In this document: positions 8,689 to 18,556 of the stretch, in pieces
Position numbering within the stretch: the stretch's first letter is position 1
Layout: each line of letters opens with the position of its first letter
DNA from: Flavobacteriales bacterium
GTDB taxonomy: Bacteria > Bacteroidota > Bacteroidia > NS11-12g > UBA9320
Length of the DNA: 64,000 nucleotides
Direction: 5' to 3'
Assembly: GCA_020635355.1 (NCBI GenBank)
Contig: JACJZW010000009.1
Coordinates: forward strand, 56,763-120,762
The notes under the pieces: model-generated
Database searches by the model: none
Told to the model about the DNA's origin: nothing
What the model saw: only the letters and a program-made list of their open reading frames with translations
Made by a program: the position numbers and the translations under genes

Positions 8689-9687
8689 ATGCAACGCCTT
8701 CTTTTCATTCTGGCTTTGGGATGGTCAACCTTGACTTCCGCTCAGATCCTGCCAAACTTTGGCGGACAAAGGGCGGGCTTATCAACCCTAAGTTTTTTAA
8801 AGAATGAAATGAATCCGGAATCGCTTGGCATGTCCGGTGCCGGTGTGGCTCTAAAAGGAAATGTGTTCAGTTCGGCTACCAATCCGGCAGGCTTAACTGC
8901 CCTGGATGATTTTTCCTTCGGATTGAGTCACATGACCATTGGGGCAGGCATCCAGCAATCCCTCATTTCCAGTCAGTTTAAACTAAAGAATACATCAACC
9001 ATCGGGTTTCAGATAAACTCCCTGAACAGCGGGCAAATGGAGGTACGTACGGAATTCCAACCCAATGGAACCGGGAACTACTTTAGCGTAAGCCAATCGG
9101 CTATCACGGGCAATTACGCCATGAAGATGACCGAAATGTTTAGTCTGGGGATCGGGTTAAAGATGATCTACGAAAACATGGCCGGCTATTCCAATATGAC
9201 CGCCGGACTGGATCTTGGCTTTCTGTATGAGACCGATTTTCGAAATCTCCGGTTTGCTGTAGTGGTTCAAAATTTTGGTGGCAGTTCGTCCATTAATGGA
9301 AGCGATGTGATGGTGGGTTACAACAGGAACGGAAATGTTGAACTGGCACGATACACCATTCCAACCACCTTTCGGATGGGCTTCTCCATTGATGCGTATC
9401 AAAAAGACAAACACCTGGTCATTGGGGCCATGGAATTGAACAATCCGAACGACAATTCAGAGAATATCCGATTCGGATTTGAATACCAATATGCCGAGTT
9501 ACTTTCCGTTCAAACCGGTTATAAAATTTCGGTTAAGGGGCATGGCTACCCAACCTTGGGCATGGCTTACAAAACGCGGATTGGGGCACACCCCATGTTT
9601 ATCCAATATGCCATGAACCCAACCAATTACATGGGGACGCAGCACCTGATTGGATTGCGATTTACCCGAAATAAGATGGAGCGATGA
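8689..9687 (+). CDS. PorV/PorQ-family outer-membrane beta-barrel protein
   Basis: A 332-residue barrel with a signal peptide ending near residue 18 (LTSAQ). The N-terminal mature part has LSTLSFLKNEMNPESLGMSGAGVAL followed, after a short stretch, by ATNPAGL, which is the pattern of PorV/PorQ and related FadL-like T9SS barrels. Alternating hydrophobic strands run to the end. PorV shuttles T9SS cargo to the attachment complex, and PorQ-type paralogues are common, so this could be a T9SS accessory protein or a diverged relative. It overlaps the downstream NHL lipoprotein gene by ATGA, so the two are translated together. Confidence 0.75.
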   Translation: MQRLLFILALGWSTLTSAQILPNFGGQRAGLSTLSFLKNEMNPESLGMSGAGVALKGNVFSSATNPAGLTALDDFSFGLSHMTIGAGIQQSLISSQFKLKNTSTIGFQINSLNSGQMEVRTEFQPNGTGNYFSVSQSAITGNYAMKMTEMFSLGIGLKMIYENMAGYSNMTAGLDLGFLYETDFRNLRFAVVVQNFGGSSSINGSDVMVGYNRNGNVELARYTIPTTFRMGFSIDAYQKDKHLVIGAMELNNPNDNSENIRFGFEYQYAELLSVQTGYKISVKGHGYPTLGMAYKTRIGAHPMFIQYAMNPTNYMGTQHLIGLRFTRNKMER

Positions 9688-10856
9688 AGCGGCTACTCCA
9701 TATCGTCCTTGGGATACTGTTGTTAACAGGCTGTGATGGCTACTTTGGCAACAAAACTGATCTGGATTTTATTGACAAACCAGAGTTTTCCATCCGCGAC
9801 ATCTCGTATGTACCCATTCAGCCGGCACTTACCTCATTCGTCAGGCCAACAGATATAACCACCGGGTATGACGAGTTGCTTTATGTGGTTGATGCCGGTT
9901 CTGAGGAAATCATCAGTTTGGATGAATCCGGTAGGGAACTTGGTCGGTTTACCGTTCCTGGTGTGCACTCAGTAATTCAGGACAGACAATTTGATTTACT
10001 GGCCATCGGCACAAAGACCGACACCATTTCCGGAATTGCCTTTGATCTCACCTGCATCTATCGCATTGACCTTCATGGCTCAACAGGTTACGGCATACGG
10101 CATGCTCATATTACGAATGAAATTGTGCATCCGTTTTATTACAAATCAACCTTTTCCGGCACCGATGCAGATGTGGTGTTTAATCACATTGGATTGCTGC
10201 AAAATAACGGCTACTATGTGAGTAGAAATGGGCCGGGAAGTAATCCGTTTAGCGGACCGGATGATGCCATCCTTCTTTTTAATGCACAGGATAAATTCAT
10301 CACACCCGTTGCGGTGAGTTCCAATGGTGCGCTGTACCGCGACTACTTTAAAAAACCGTTTGGCATTACCACTCAGGTTCAACCTCCTCAGTTGTTTGCA
10401 CGCGGAAATAACGACTTCTTCTACACCTCCATTTCTCCGGATGGCGTTATCAAAAGTCAGTACATTCAGTATGTAGAAACTGAATTTGGTGCCACGTATG
10501 AACCGCGGATCATGACCCAGGACACCAGCGAAGCGGATGGATTTCTCACCTATCCCTATCGTTTTGATGAACCAGCAGGACTTACGATGGCTGGTGATGG
10601 TACCAATCACGTGTTCATTTCAGACCGGGTAAAAGACTCCGTTTACCTCTTTTCACTCAATGGATACGAAGGTGTAAAACCGCCTCCGGGTTATAGCTCA
10701 TCCAAGTACATTGTTGTGTCGTTTGGCGGGAAAGGCCAAGGGCTGAGCAATTTCAATGAACCGATGGGATTGGCGTACAAGAATAAAATTCTCTATGTAG
10801 CCGATGCCGGAAATGGACGGGTATTGCGCTTCAAGTTAACCTCAGATTTTGACTGA
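9684..10856 (+). CDS. NHL-repeat lipoprotein
   Basis: A 390-residue lipoprotein: the signal ends in a lipobox, LLLTGC, with the lipidated Cys near residue 17. The mature part carries NHL/beta-propeller blades, for example RPTDITTGYDELLYVVDAGS, DEPAGLTMAGDG..VFISDR and NEPMGLAYKNKILYVADAGN. Such propellers bind ligands or partner proteins at the cell surface. It is cotranscribed with the PorV/PorQ-like barrel and may be its partner. The end overlaps the convergent MenE-like gene by 15 bp. Confidence 0.82.
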   Translation: MKRLLHIVLGILLLTGCDGYFGNKTDLDFIDKPEFSIRDISYVPIQPALTSFVRPTDITTGYDELLYVVDAGSEEIISLDESGRELGRFTVPGVHSVIQDRQFDLLAIGTKTDTISGIAFDLTCIYRIDLHGSTGYGIRHAHITNEIVHPFYYKSTFSGTDADVVFNHIGLLQNNGYYVSRNGPGSNPFSGPDDAILLFNAQDKFITPVAVSSNGALYRDYFKKPFGITTQVQPPQLFARGNNDFFYTSISPDGVIKSQYIQYVETEFGATYEPRIMTQDTSEADGFLTYPYRFDEPAGLTMAGDGTNHVFISDRVKDSVYLFSLNGYEGVKPPPGYSSSKYIVVSFGGKGQGLSNFNEPMGLAYKNKILYVADAGNGRVLRFKLTSDFD

Positions 10857-11888
10857 TTGCTTCAGCGATTCAGCTGGGTGAATTTTTCCTGTTGACGTTC
10901 GGACCCAATCGGTGACAACCCGAAACGATTTCGGAAGATGTGTTGGATCCAGGTGATCCGATAAAATGCTGATGAGCTTCGAAGCGTCCGCCGGTGCCTT
11001 GTATATCATCACCAATCGCTCTCCCCACCTGGGATCCGGTTCGCCAACCAGGACAAACTCGAGGGACAGCCGCCCGCTTAAGATTTCCTGAATGTGATTG
11101 GATAGACGATGCGTATCAATTTTGAGTCCACCGCTGTTCACCACCTCATCTACCCTGCCGGCAAAAACAAATCCATTGGGATTGAGTTGTACGCGATCAT
11201 TTGTGAGCAAATCGATGTCCAGAGCCGGAATGCCAATCCTTAACCGATGATCCTCATCCACGGACAGTTCAACTCCGCTAAAGGGCACATAACTCTTTTG
11301 GCCAATCCTACGAAGCGCGATATGACTGGCCGTCTCGGTCATGCCGTAGGTATGAAAACAATGGGAATCCATTCCAAATACGCGGAGTAATTGATCCTCC
11401 AGCTCCGGATGAATGCTTCCTCCACCTATTAGAATTGTTCTGAATCGTTTAAGTTTTGATGCATCTCCATCATCCAGAATGCGGGCTATTTGATACGGCA
11501 CCAAGCTGATGAGTGAATAGGGGTGATTGGTGGGAATATCCTTCAGCGGGTTCCCGGTAGGCTCAGCGGATTCAACGGTAAACCCATTCTCCCACGATCG
11601 TAACAAAAGCATCGCTCCTCCGGCTTTATCGGCAGGTATGCAGAGTAAGACGTGTTCATTCGTCAGCTTCAGAAAAGAGGTGGTTTGTTGAATACTCCAG
11701 CGGACCAAGTTCCCCGGTAATTCAATCTTCGCCGGATCACCGGTTGAACCGGAAGTGGTCAGATGCAGGCAATCGTCTGTTATCCAACGAGACAACACCT
11801 CTTTTATCGCATGGATTTGTGGAATGGTTTCGGGTAAACGACCAATTTCCTCAAGCGACGGGTTGAGATGATGATCATTCAACCACAT
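10842..11888 (-). CDS. menE: AMP-binding enzyme, probable o-succinylbenzoate-CoA ligase
   Basis: A 348-residue adenylating enzyme, short like the Bacteroidota MenE proteins. Visible motifs are the P-loop-like LTTSGSTGDPAK (from residue 43), HTYGMTETASHIALR, the hinge FAGRVDEVVNSGG, and the C-terminal catalytic lysine in RTSTGKIHP. MenE activates o-succinylbenzoate to its CoA ester in menaquinone synthesis. The gene starts 2 bp after the aminotransferase-like gene, and no other men gene is adjacent, so the assignment rests on length and motif pattern. Another short acyl-CoA ligase is possible. Confidence 0.75.
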   Translation of the reverse strand: MWLNDHHLNPSLEEIGRLPETIPQIHAIKEVLSRWITDDCLHLTTSGSTGDPAKIELPGNLVRWSIQQTTSFLKLTNEHVLLCIPADKAGGAMLLLRSWENGFTVESAEPTGNPLKDIPTNHPYSLISLVPYQIARILDDGDASKLKRFRTILIGGGSIHPELEDQLLRVFGMDSHCFHTYGMTETASHIALRRIGQKSYVPFSGVELSVDEDHRLRIGIPALDIDLLTNDRVQLNPNGFVFAGRVDEVVNSGGLKIDTHRLSNHIQEILSGRLSLEFVLVGEPDPRWGERLVMIYKAPADASKLISILSDHLDPTHLPKSFRVVTDWVRTSTGKIHPAESLKQSVKI

Positions 11889-11890
11889 GA

Positions 11891-13156
11891 TTACGATCTT
11901 GCGTAGTCGGTTATTTCACGAATGATTTGCTCCACCTCGGTGGGCGAATTATAGAAATGGGTAGAAATGCGCACACAATCCAACTCGCTTTCACCTACAT
12001 AGCGGATGGTGATTTGCTTGGCGGCACAGGCATCAAAAAATGCCCGGTTGTCTTTCTTTCGGAATTTGACCGAAAGCACGCCACCGCGTGAAGCCGCTTC
12101 TTCCGGTGTGAGAACATCCAAACCCTTGATTGATTTTACGCCTTCCAATAATTGTTGGTTAAGTTCCCGCACCCGGGCTTCAATGCGCTCAATTCCGATG
12201 GATTGCTGAAACTCTACAGCTGCTGTAACGCCAAAATAAAGGGGAGACGACTGTGTGCCGTAAAAGTATTTATGGGCTGATTCTGTTAGTCCCTTGAAGT
12301 ACACCTCCTTTTCATTCAGAACCCAGTGCTCTGCGCTGTATCCACCTGTTTGTAGTGATTCCAGCTGATGTTGAAAATCCTTCCGAACATAGAGGTAGGC
12401 GGTTCCTTTGGGTGCCAATAACCATTTATGGCAGCATGAAACATAGACGTCACACTGCATCTGCTGCAAATCAAGTTTAAGCATACCGGTTCCGTGCGCG
12501 CCATCCACTACGGTCCAAATACCCTTTGACCGTGCCCAAGCACAGAGTTCATTCACCGGCAACACCTGTCCTATGGTGCACGGAATATGCGGAACAGCAA
12601 TCACTTTGGTGCGTTTGCTCACCGCTTTTTGGATAATCCGTAGGGTATCTTCAGCCGATTTTCCCAACGGGACTACCTTGATTCGAATCCCTTTCAAGCG
12701 ACGAAGATTGAGCCATGGCCCGGCATTCCCCACGTGTTCATGTGTACTGAGGATCACCTCATCACCCTTTTTCAATGGCAAACCCCAGGCAGCAATGTTG
12801 ATTCCCTCGGTCACGTTATGCGTCATGGCAATTTCATCCATATCCGCATGAACGAGTGAGGCCAGTGCCTGTCGACATTTCTTTTCACCACCACCGTACT
12901 TTCCCACCTTGTTCACGAAGACCATCCGATCATGCACAGCCTGGATCACCGGCTTGGGCGATGGCCCCATGGTTCCATTATTCAGAAATATGCGTTCCGG
13001 ATCAAGGTCAAAAAGTGCCCGGATGTCATCCCAGGACTTGTTGGCATCCAGCGCAGGTTCAGTGTAGGATTCTGCCAGGACATCATCCGGTTGACCTACA
13101 AAAAGCCCTAGCAGCCCCAAGGATCCTGTTCTCAGAAAATCTTTTCGTGTAAACAT
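11891..13156 (-). CDS. Class V aminotransferase-fold PLP enzyme with Tat-like signal
   Basis: A 421-residue protein of the cysteine desulfurase/isopenicillin N epimerase-like group. The start at 13156 gives MFTRKDFLRTGSLGLLGLF, a twin-arginine-like leader in which the pair is Arg-Lys. PLP motifs follow: FLNNGTMGPSP, THNVTEGIN, the aspartate in VVDGAHGTGM, and the Schiff-base lysine in SCCHKWLLAPKG. An exported PLP enzyme is unusual but known in this subgroup of Bacteroidota and others. It is upstream of, and 2 bp from, the MenE-like gene. The reaction is unknown. Confidence 0.82.
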   Translation of the reverse strand: MFTRKDFLRTGSLGLLGLFVGQPDDVLAESYTEPALDANKSWDDIRALFDLDPERIFLNNGTMGPSPKPVIQAVHDRMVFVNKVGKYGGGEKKCRQALASLVHADMDEIAMTHNVTEGINIAAWGLPLKKGDEVILSTHEHVGNAGPWLNLRRLKGIRIKVVPLGKSAEDTLRIIQKAVSKRTKVIAVPHIPCTIGQVLPVNELCAWARSKGIWTVVDGAHGTGMLKLDLQQMQCDVYVSCCHKWLLAPKGTAYLYVRKDFQHQLESLQTGGYSAEHWVLNEKEVYFKGLTESAHKYFYGTQSSPLYFGVTAAVEFQQSIGIERIEARVRELNQQLLEGVKSIKGLDVLTPEEAASRGGVLSVKFRKKDNRAFFDACAAKQITIRYVGESELDCVRISTHFYNSPTEVEQIIREITDYARS

Positions 13157-13360
13157 CAGCAACGAACTTACAGATTAATGCGGTTACTATACCCGAACAA
13201 CGTGAAGAAGTAAACCTATCAAGCAGGCATGAATACCTGTTTGAACACAAAGTTAATCGGTCAATCGCCGCACCCACCAATTCTGATGGTGCGTTTACCT
13301 TTCCTGCTGAACGAATCATTAAATTCGCGACGCATTTTCTGAACTAAGGATTCACAACGT

Positions 13361-15331
13361 ATGACACGCATTTTCGATTCATTAAAACGATTGTCGTTGG
13401 TTTTAACCCTCCTATCACCCCTTGCACTATTTGCGCAAAAAGGTGGACCGGTGGTGTTTACCGTTGATCAGGATACCGTTTGGGGAGCCGAATTCGAGCG
13501 GGTTTTCAGCAAGAATAACAAAAACCCGGACGTACGTCCATCTCAACAGGAATTGGAAGAATACCTCAACTTGTATGTTCGGTTCAAGCTGAAAGTAAAG
13601 GAGGCGTACCGACTGGAAATGGATACCAATCAGGCGTATCAAAAGGAATTGGCCGGGTACCGCAAACAACTGGCTCAGCCGTATCTCACCGACAAGGCCG
13701 TTACGGAGAAATTGATGCAGGAGGCTTATGACCGGATGCAGTACGAAGTTGATGCCAGCAATTTGATGATTTATCTTTCACCGGTTGCCAGTCCGCAGGA
13801 CACCTTGGAAGCGTGGAACCGGATCAACAACTGGTACCACATCCTGTCAACAGGTATTCAGGAATTTGACAAACTAACGCGCGATTCCAGTACCGATGAT
13901 CATGGAAAAAAAGAAGCTGGCAGACTGGGTTACTTCTCCACCTTCAATATGATTTATCCGTTTGAGAATACCGCTTACACCACTCCGGTTGGAGGAATTT
14001 CCAAACCATTCCGCACACAATTTGGCTATCATATTCTGAAGGTTCATGACAAGCGTCCGGCCCGCGGGGATTTGCGGGTAGCACATATCCTGATCCGAAT
14101 CAACAACGAAACAGAATACGACACCACTCGTCCTCGCATTGATGCGATCTATAACAAGCTGAAGAGCGGAGCCAAGTGGGATCAGTTGGTTCTCGACTTT
14201 AGTGAGGATTTTTCCACCCGCGAACGCGGTGGCGAATTGAACTGGATTAAAAGCATCGGAGGAAGCATTCCGGCTGATTTTCGCGAAGCGGCTTATGCCC
14301 TGAAGGATGGTGAATTCTCCAAACCCGTTAAAACCGAGTTGGGGTGGCACATCATCAAACGAATTGAAGAACGACCCCTCCCTGAGTTCAAAGACATCAA
14401 GGAAACCATTCGTTTGAAAATTTCACGCGATTCACGTAGTGAACTCAACCGAACCGCGGTGCTGGCCCGAATCAAAAAAGAAAATGGCTATCAATTCAAC
14501 GCGGTGAACTGGGATATTTATCGTCAGTACGCTGATTCCAGTTTGGTTAAAGGTGCGTTGTGGACTCCAGACATCGCGCTTACCACGCCCAAGGAATTAT
14601 TCCGAATTGGAGATTCTATTTACACCTTCAACACCTTTACCGAGTATGTAAAAGTGAATCCTCCCATGCAGCCAACATCCGACTACAAGCAACATGTTGA
14701 ACGATTGATGGAGCGTTTCGTAGACAATCAAAACCTGATGTACGAAGAGTCCATATTGGAATCCAAGTATGATGATTTCCGTTACCTGATGCAGGAATAC
14801 CGCGATGGAATTTTACTTTTTGAATTGACCAATAAGATGGTCTGGTCCAAAGCAACAGAAGACACTACCGGATTGCGTCAGTTCTTTGAAGCACACCGCG
14901 ATCATTACCAATGGAAAGATCGAGCCGTGGTTCGGGAATACACCTGCAACAATGCTAAAACAGCCAAGAAGCTGTCAAAAGGTATCGCCAAAGGAAAGAG
15001 TGACGAAGCCTTGAAAGAAAAGCTCAACAAGAAAAATGCGTTGGCATTAAAGATTAAGGAACGCACCATTGAGCGTGGAAGTGATTCCCTGGTAGATGCT
15101 CTGAAATGGGAAGGACTTCAACTCATGGATGATCCAACCAACAACGTGGTTTATCTGCGATTTGACAACATCATTCCTGCCGGACCAAAATCATTGAAAG
15201 AGGCGATGGGACCGGTTACCTCTGAATATCAGAATCATCTGGAAGATGAGTGGATTGATACGCTTAAGCAGCGCTACTCGGTAAACATTAAGGATGGTGC
15301 ACTGGAACAATTGTTCACCGGCAACCATTAA
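13361..15331 (+). CDS. Periplasmic peptidyl-prolyl isomerase with two parvulin domains
   Basis: A 656-residue exported protein (signal peptide to about residue 25, LALFAQ). An N-terminal helical SurA-type segment contains EEYLNLYVRFKLKVKEA. Two rotamase (PpiC) domains follow: about 127-231, ending FGYHILKVHDKRP, and about 233-335, with RVAHILIRI near its start and ending LGWHIIKRIEERP. The remaining 300 residues are helix-rich and charged. It should fold or escort outer-membrane proteins in the periplasm. It leads an operon with two related proteins (gap 8 bp to the next), which supports a shared role in outer-membrane protein assembly. Confidence 0.88.
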   Translation: MTRIFDSLKRLSLVLTLLSPLALFAQKGGPVVFTVDQDTVWGAEFERVFSKNNKNPDVRPSQQELEEYLNLYVRFKLKVKEAYRLEMDTNQAYQKELAGYRKQLAQPYLTDKAVTEKLMQEAYDRMQYEVDASNLMIYLSPVASPQDTLEAWNRINNWYHILSTGIQEFDKLTRDSSTDDHGKKEAGRLGYFSTFNMIYPFENTAYTTPVGGISKPFRTQFGYHILKVHDKRPARGDLRVAHILIRINNETEYDTTRPRIDAIYNKLKSGAKWDQLVLDFSEDFSTRERGGELNWIKSIGGSIPADFREAAYALKDGEFSKPVKTELGWHIIKRIEERPLPEFKDIKETIRLKISRDSRSELNRTAVLARIKKENGYQFNAVNWDIYRQYADSSLVKGALWTPDIALTTPKELFRIGDSIYTFNTFTEYVKVNPPMQPTSDYKQHVERLMERFVDNQNLMYEESILESKYDDFRYLMQEYRDGILLFELTNKMVWSKATEDTTGLRQFFEAHRDHYQWKDRAVVREYTCNNAKTAKKLSKGIAKGKSDEALKEKLNKKNALALKIKERTIERGSDSLVDALKWEGLQLMDDPTNNVVYLRFDNIIPAGPKSLKEAMGPVTSEYQNHLEDEWIDTLKQRYSVNIKDGALEQLFTGNH

Positions 15332-15339
15332 TTTGCGGT

Positions 15340-16191
15340 ATGTCCGCCCGTTGGCTTAGTTTGCTCCTTCTCCCCTCTTTATCGGCCTGCAACCAAATTA
15401 GCAGTCCGCTGAGGCATAGCGAGCCTGTTCTGGCACAGGTAGGCGATTTTGCTCTTACCAAGGCAGAGGCTGATCAAGCGTTGATGGGAACCTACACCGA
15501 AACAGATAGTGCGTTGGTTTATGATGACTACATCCGTAAATGGATTCGCGACCAAACCCTGTTTCACAAAGCCAATCAAACCTTGAGCGATTCGGCAAAG
15601 AATAAACAAAAGTTGATGGATCAGTACTACCGGGATTTGCTGGTGTATGAACTTCAAACGCTGTTGATTCAGGAGCGATTGGACACCAATGTTCCGGAGG
15701 ATGCCATTCGTCATTATTACGAAAACAACATTCGAAATTTTGAGCTCAAGGAGAATATTGTTCGTCTTCGTTTCATGAAGTTTCCGGCGGCAGCCGATGA
15801 TCTCAATGATTACTGGGCCGATTTTATCTCCAATGATTCGGAGAAATTGGAGAATCTGAAAAATATGTGTGAGGAAGAAGGTGGATATGTTATGGCCGAT
15901 GACACCACCTGGTTATACTTTAACGACATCTTAAAGGAAATCCCGATCATCACCTACAATCAGGAAAGTTTCCTGAATAACAACAAGCTCATTCAACTCA
16001 CAGACCGGGGTTGGGTGTACTTTGTAAATATTCTTGATTTCAAAATCAAGAACAACGTTTCACCTTACGAATTTGAATCGCCACGCATCCGCAACATCAT
16101 CATCAACAAAAGAAAGGTGGAACTGATGCAACAAATTGAAGACGAAATCGTACAAGAAGCATACGACCAGCAGTTAATTGAAATCCGTTGA
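15340..16191 (+). CDS. SurA/PpiC-like lipoprotein without a clear rotamase domain
   Basis: A 283-residue lipoprotein; the lipobox is SLSAC near residue 16. The mature start (VLAQVGDFALTKAEADQAL) resembles the N-terminal chaperone module of SurA/PrsA proteins. The following helices (LFHKANQTLSDSAKNKQKLM) and RHYYENNIRNFELKENIVRLRFMKF also fit that family, but I see no complete parvulin core with its FGYHI-type ending. It probably acts as a membrane-attached chaperone next to its two operon partners. Its TGA overlaps the TTG start of the next gene. Confidence 0.75.
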   Translation: MSARWLSLLLLPSLSACNQISSPLRHSEPVLAQVGDFALTKAEADQALMGTYTETDSALVYDDYIRKWIRDQTLFHKANQTLSDSAKNKQKLMDQYYRDLLVYELQTLLIQERLDTNVPEDAIRHYYENNIRNFELKENIVRLRFMKFPAAADDLNDYWADFISNDSEKLENLKNMCEEEGGYVMADDTTWLYFNDILKEIPIITYNQESFLNNNKLIQLTDRGWVYFVNILDFKIKNNVSPYEFESPRIRNIIINKRKVELMQQIEDEIVQEAYDQQLIEIR

Positions 16192-17543
16192 AACAGCTAC
16201 ATCTTTTTATATCCCTACTCATTTTGTCGGCTTCGGCGTTTGCTCAAACCACCAAACTGGGAATCCTGGACGAGGTTATCGCCGTTGTTGGTGAGAGCGT
16301 CATTCTCAAGTCGGATCTCGATAAGGAATACTATCAGCTTATCACTCAAATGCCCGAATACAATGGGAATTTAAAATGTGAATTATTTGATCAATTGCTT
16401 TCGCAGAAACTCCTTTTGCACAAAGCGGATCTCGACAGTATTGTGGTAGCCGATGAGCGCCTGGAATATGAAATCAATCGACGGATTGAATACTATGCCG
16501 CTCAGGCCGGTGGGCTGGATAAACTAGAACGCTATCTGGGAATATCGATCATCCAGTATAAGGATGAAATGCGCAAGAAAGTGCGTGATCAGATGATGAT
16601 TCAGGAAGCTCAAAATGCACTGATCGGTGATCTCAAGGTATCGCCAACAGAGGTTCGGCGCTTTTTTGATGAGATCCCGAAAGACAGTATTCCGGTATTC
16701 TCTGCAGAAGTGGAAGTGGCAGCCTTATTCATTAAACCAACGGCCAGTAAGGTTGCCGATGATTATGCCAAAACAACGGCCGAAAAACTTCGGACGGAAT
16801 TAATCTCCGGGCAGCGCGATTTCTGTACCACGGCAGCTATTTATTCGGGCGACCCGGGATCAAAAGATAATTGTGGTGATTTAGGTGAATTCAAACGCGG
16901 ACAAATGGTTCCTGAATTTGAAGCCGCGGCCTTCCGACTCAAAAAAGACTCATTCTCCAAGGTCATTAAAACGAAGTACGGCTATCATATCATTCAGATG
17001 ATTGAAAGACGGGGTGAGATCGTTCGGGCCCGACATATCTTAATTGCACCAACCATTCTGACTTCAGATCACGAGAAAGCACTGAACAGATTGAAGGAAA
17101 TAAGAGGCTACATTAAATCGGATTCCGTTTCATGGTGCAAAGCCGTTACGGATTATGGTGTGGAAGAGCTCAATCCGGGAACTTGTGGATTTTATCAGGA
17201 TCCGAACATCGGTTCCAACATTGTTGAAATCACGACAATTGATCCGGATGTTGCCCTCCATCTTGAAAAAATGAAAGCTGGGGAAATCAGCGAGCCGCAT
17301 GCCGTTCCGCAGATGGATGGTTCCATGGCGTACCGCATTTTGTATCTTAAGTCTGAAAATCCACCTCATCCAGCGAGTCTCGAACGCGATTATCAAAAAA
17401 TTGCCGTTTATGCATTAGAGAAGAAAAAGCAGGATTACCTGGATACCTGGGCGAAGGAATTTCGCAAACGACTCTACATCTGGATTGATGAAAAGTATTT
17501 TGTTTGCGACGGAATTCAGGACTGGGCAAACAACAAGATGTAA
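16188..17543 (+). CDS. SurA-like periplasmic chaperone / peptidyl-prolyl isomerase
   Basis: A 451-residue exported protein starting at a TTG (16188) that overlaps the preceding stop as TTGA. The signal peptide ends near residue 20 (SASAFAQ). It has the SurA N-terminal pattern LDEVIAVVGESVILKSDLDKEY, helical chaperone segments to about residue 165, a first parvulin domain ending KYGYHIIQMIERRGE, and a second beginning VRARHILIAP. It contains several cysteines in the parvulin region (FCTTAAIYS, DNCGDLG), unlike E. coli SurA. It should guide unfolded outer-membrane proteins to the BAM complex. It is third in the folding-factor operon. Confidence 0.87.
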   Translation: MKQLHLFISLLILSASAFAQTTKLGILDEVIAVVGESVILKSDLDKEYYQLITQMPEYNGNLKCELFDQLLSQKLLLHKADLDSIVVADERLEYEINRRIEYYAAQAGGLDKLERYLGISIIQYKDEMRKKVRDQMMIQEAQNALIGDLKVSPTEVRRFFDEIPKDSIPVFSAEVEVAALFIKPTASKVADDYAKTTAEKLRTELISGQRDFCTTAAIYSGDPGSKDNCGDLGEFKRGQMVPEFEAAAFRLKKDSFSKVIKTKYGYHIIQMIERRGEIVRARHILIAPTILTSDHEKALNRLKEIRGYIKSDSVSWCKAVTDYGVEELNPGTCGFYQDPNIGSNIVEITTIDPDVALHLEKMKAGEISEPHAVPQMDGSMAYRILYLKSENPPHPASLERDYQKIAVYALEKKKQDYLDTWAKEFRKRLYIWIDEKYFVCDGIQDWANNKM

Positions 17544-17578
17544 GCTTCGTTAAATCTAAAGCTGCGATAGAATTAAAC

Positions 17579-18547
17579 ATGAGTGAACTGTATAAAAACG
17601 ATGTGGAAGCGGCCGACGCCATTTCCGCAATAACGCAAAAGCTCCATCGTGAGATTGGGAAGGTTATTGTAGGTCAGGAGGATGTGGTAAAAGGGGTGCT
17701 GATGAGCATTTTTTGCAACGGCCACAGCTTATTAATCGGGGTTCCCGGTCTGGCTAAAACCCTGTTGATCAAGACCATCGCCGACGTACTCGACCTCAGT
17801 TTCAATCGAATTCAGTTTACACCGGACCTCATGCCGTCCGACATTACCGGATCGGAAGTGCTGGACGATCAACGCAATTTCAAGTTCTCCAAGGGACCGT
17901 TGTTTGCGCACATCATTCTGGCCGATGAGATTAACCGAACTCCGCCCAAAACACAGGCTGCCCTGCTGGAAGCCATGCAGGAAAAGAATGTGACCGTTGG
18001 CGGAGTGAATCACCCATTACCCAAGCCATTCTTTGTTTTGGCTACACAAAATCCAATTGAACAGGAAGGAACCTATCCGTTGCCGGAAGCACAACTTGAC
18101 CGGTTTATGTTCAATATTGTTCTGGATTATCCGAGCATCGAAGACGAGATCAACATTGTAAAGCAAACCACAGGAGACCATCAGGCAAACGTTTCTAAAA
18201 TTTTAGGTGCGGATGATATTCTGGCATTTCAGCAATTGGTTCGCAAAGTGCCCATTGCCGATAATGTGATGGAATATGCGGTTAAGTTGGTGAACAAAAC
18301 CCGCCCGAATACCGCCGGAGCTACAGACTACGTGAACCAATATCTCAATTATGGTGCGGGACCTCGAGCCAGTCAGTATCTGGTGCTGGGTGCGAAATGT
18401 CATGCACTGATTCGCGGCAAATACTCCCCGGATGTTGAGGATGTTCAAGCCGTGGCAAACTATGTACTCCGCCATCGTGTTGTTAAGAATTACAAGGCTG
18501 AAGCCGAAGGTATTTCTGTTCAGGAAATCATCGGCAAGCTGATGTAA
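17579..18547 (+). CDS. MoxR-family AAA+ ATPase
   Basis: A 322-residue ATPase. I take the ATG at 17579 (MSELYKND), 35 bp after the previous stop; an in-frame start further upstream would overlap the chaperone gene. The Walker A motif is GVPGLAKT (54-61), Walker B is IILADEINR with D116/E117, followed by PKTQAALLEAMQE, then the sensor region ATQNPIEQEGTYPLPEAQLDRF in the MoxR pattern. MoxR proteins work with VWA/DUF58 partners as chaperones, but no such partner is adjacent. Co-occurrence with SurA-type genes suggests a cell-envelope role. Confidence 0.92.
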   Translation: MSELYKNDVEAADAISAITQKLHREIGKVIVGQEDVVKGVLMSIFCNGHSLLIGVPGLAKTLLIKTIADVLDLSFNRIQFTPDLMPSDITGSEVLDDQRNFKFSKGPLFAHIILADEINRTPPKTQAALLEAMQEKNVTVGGVNHPLPKPFFVLATQNPIEQEGTYPLPEAQLDRFMFNIVLDYPSIEDEINIVKQTTGDHQANVSKILGADDILAFQQLVRKVPIADNVMEYAVKLVNKTRPNTAGATDYVNQYLNYGAGPRASQYLVLGAKCHALIRGKYSPDVEDVQAVANYVLRHRVVKNYKAEAEGISVQEIIGKLM

Positions 18548-18556
18548 TTAAGCTTC

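Noticed and set aside
13083..13319. 78-codon minus-strand frame between the aminotransferase-like gene and the chaperone operon
   Set aside because: It overlaps the start of the aminotransferase-like gene in another frame, has no recognisable features and sits in the intergenic promoter region.
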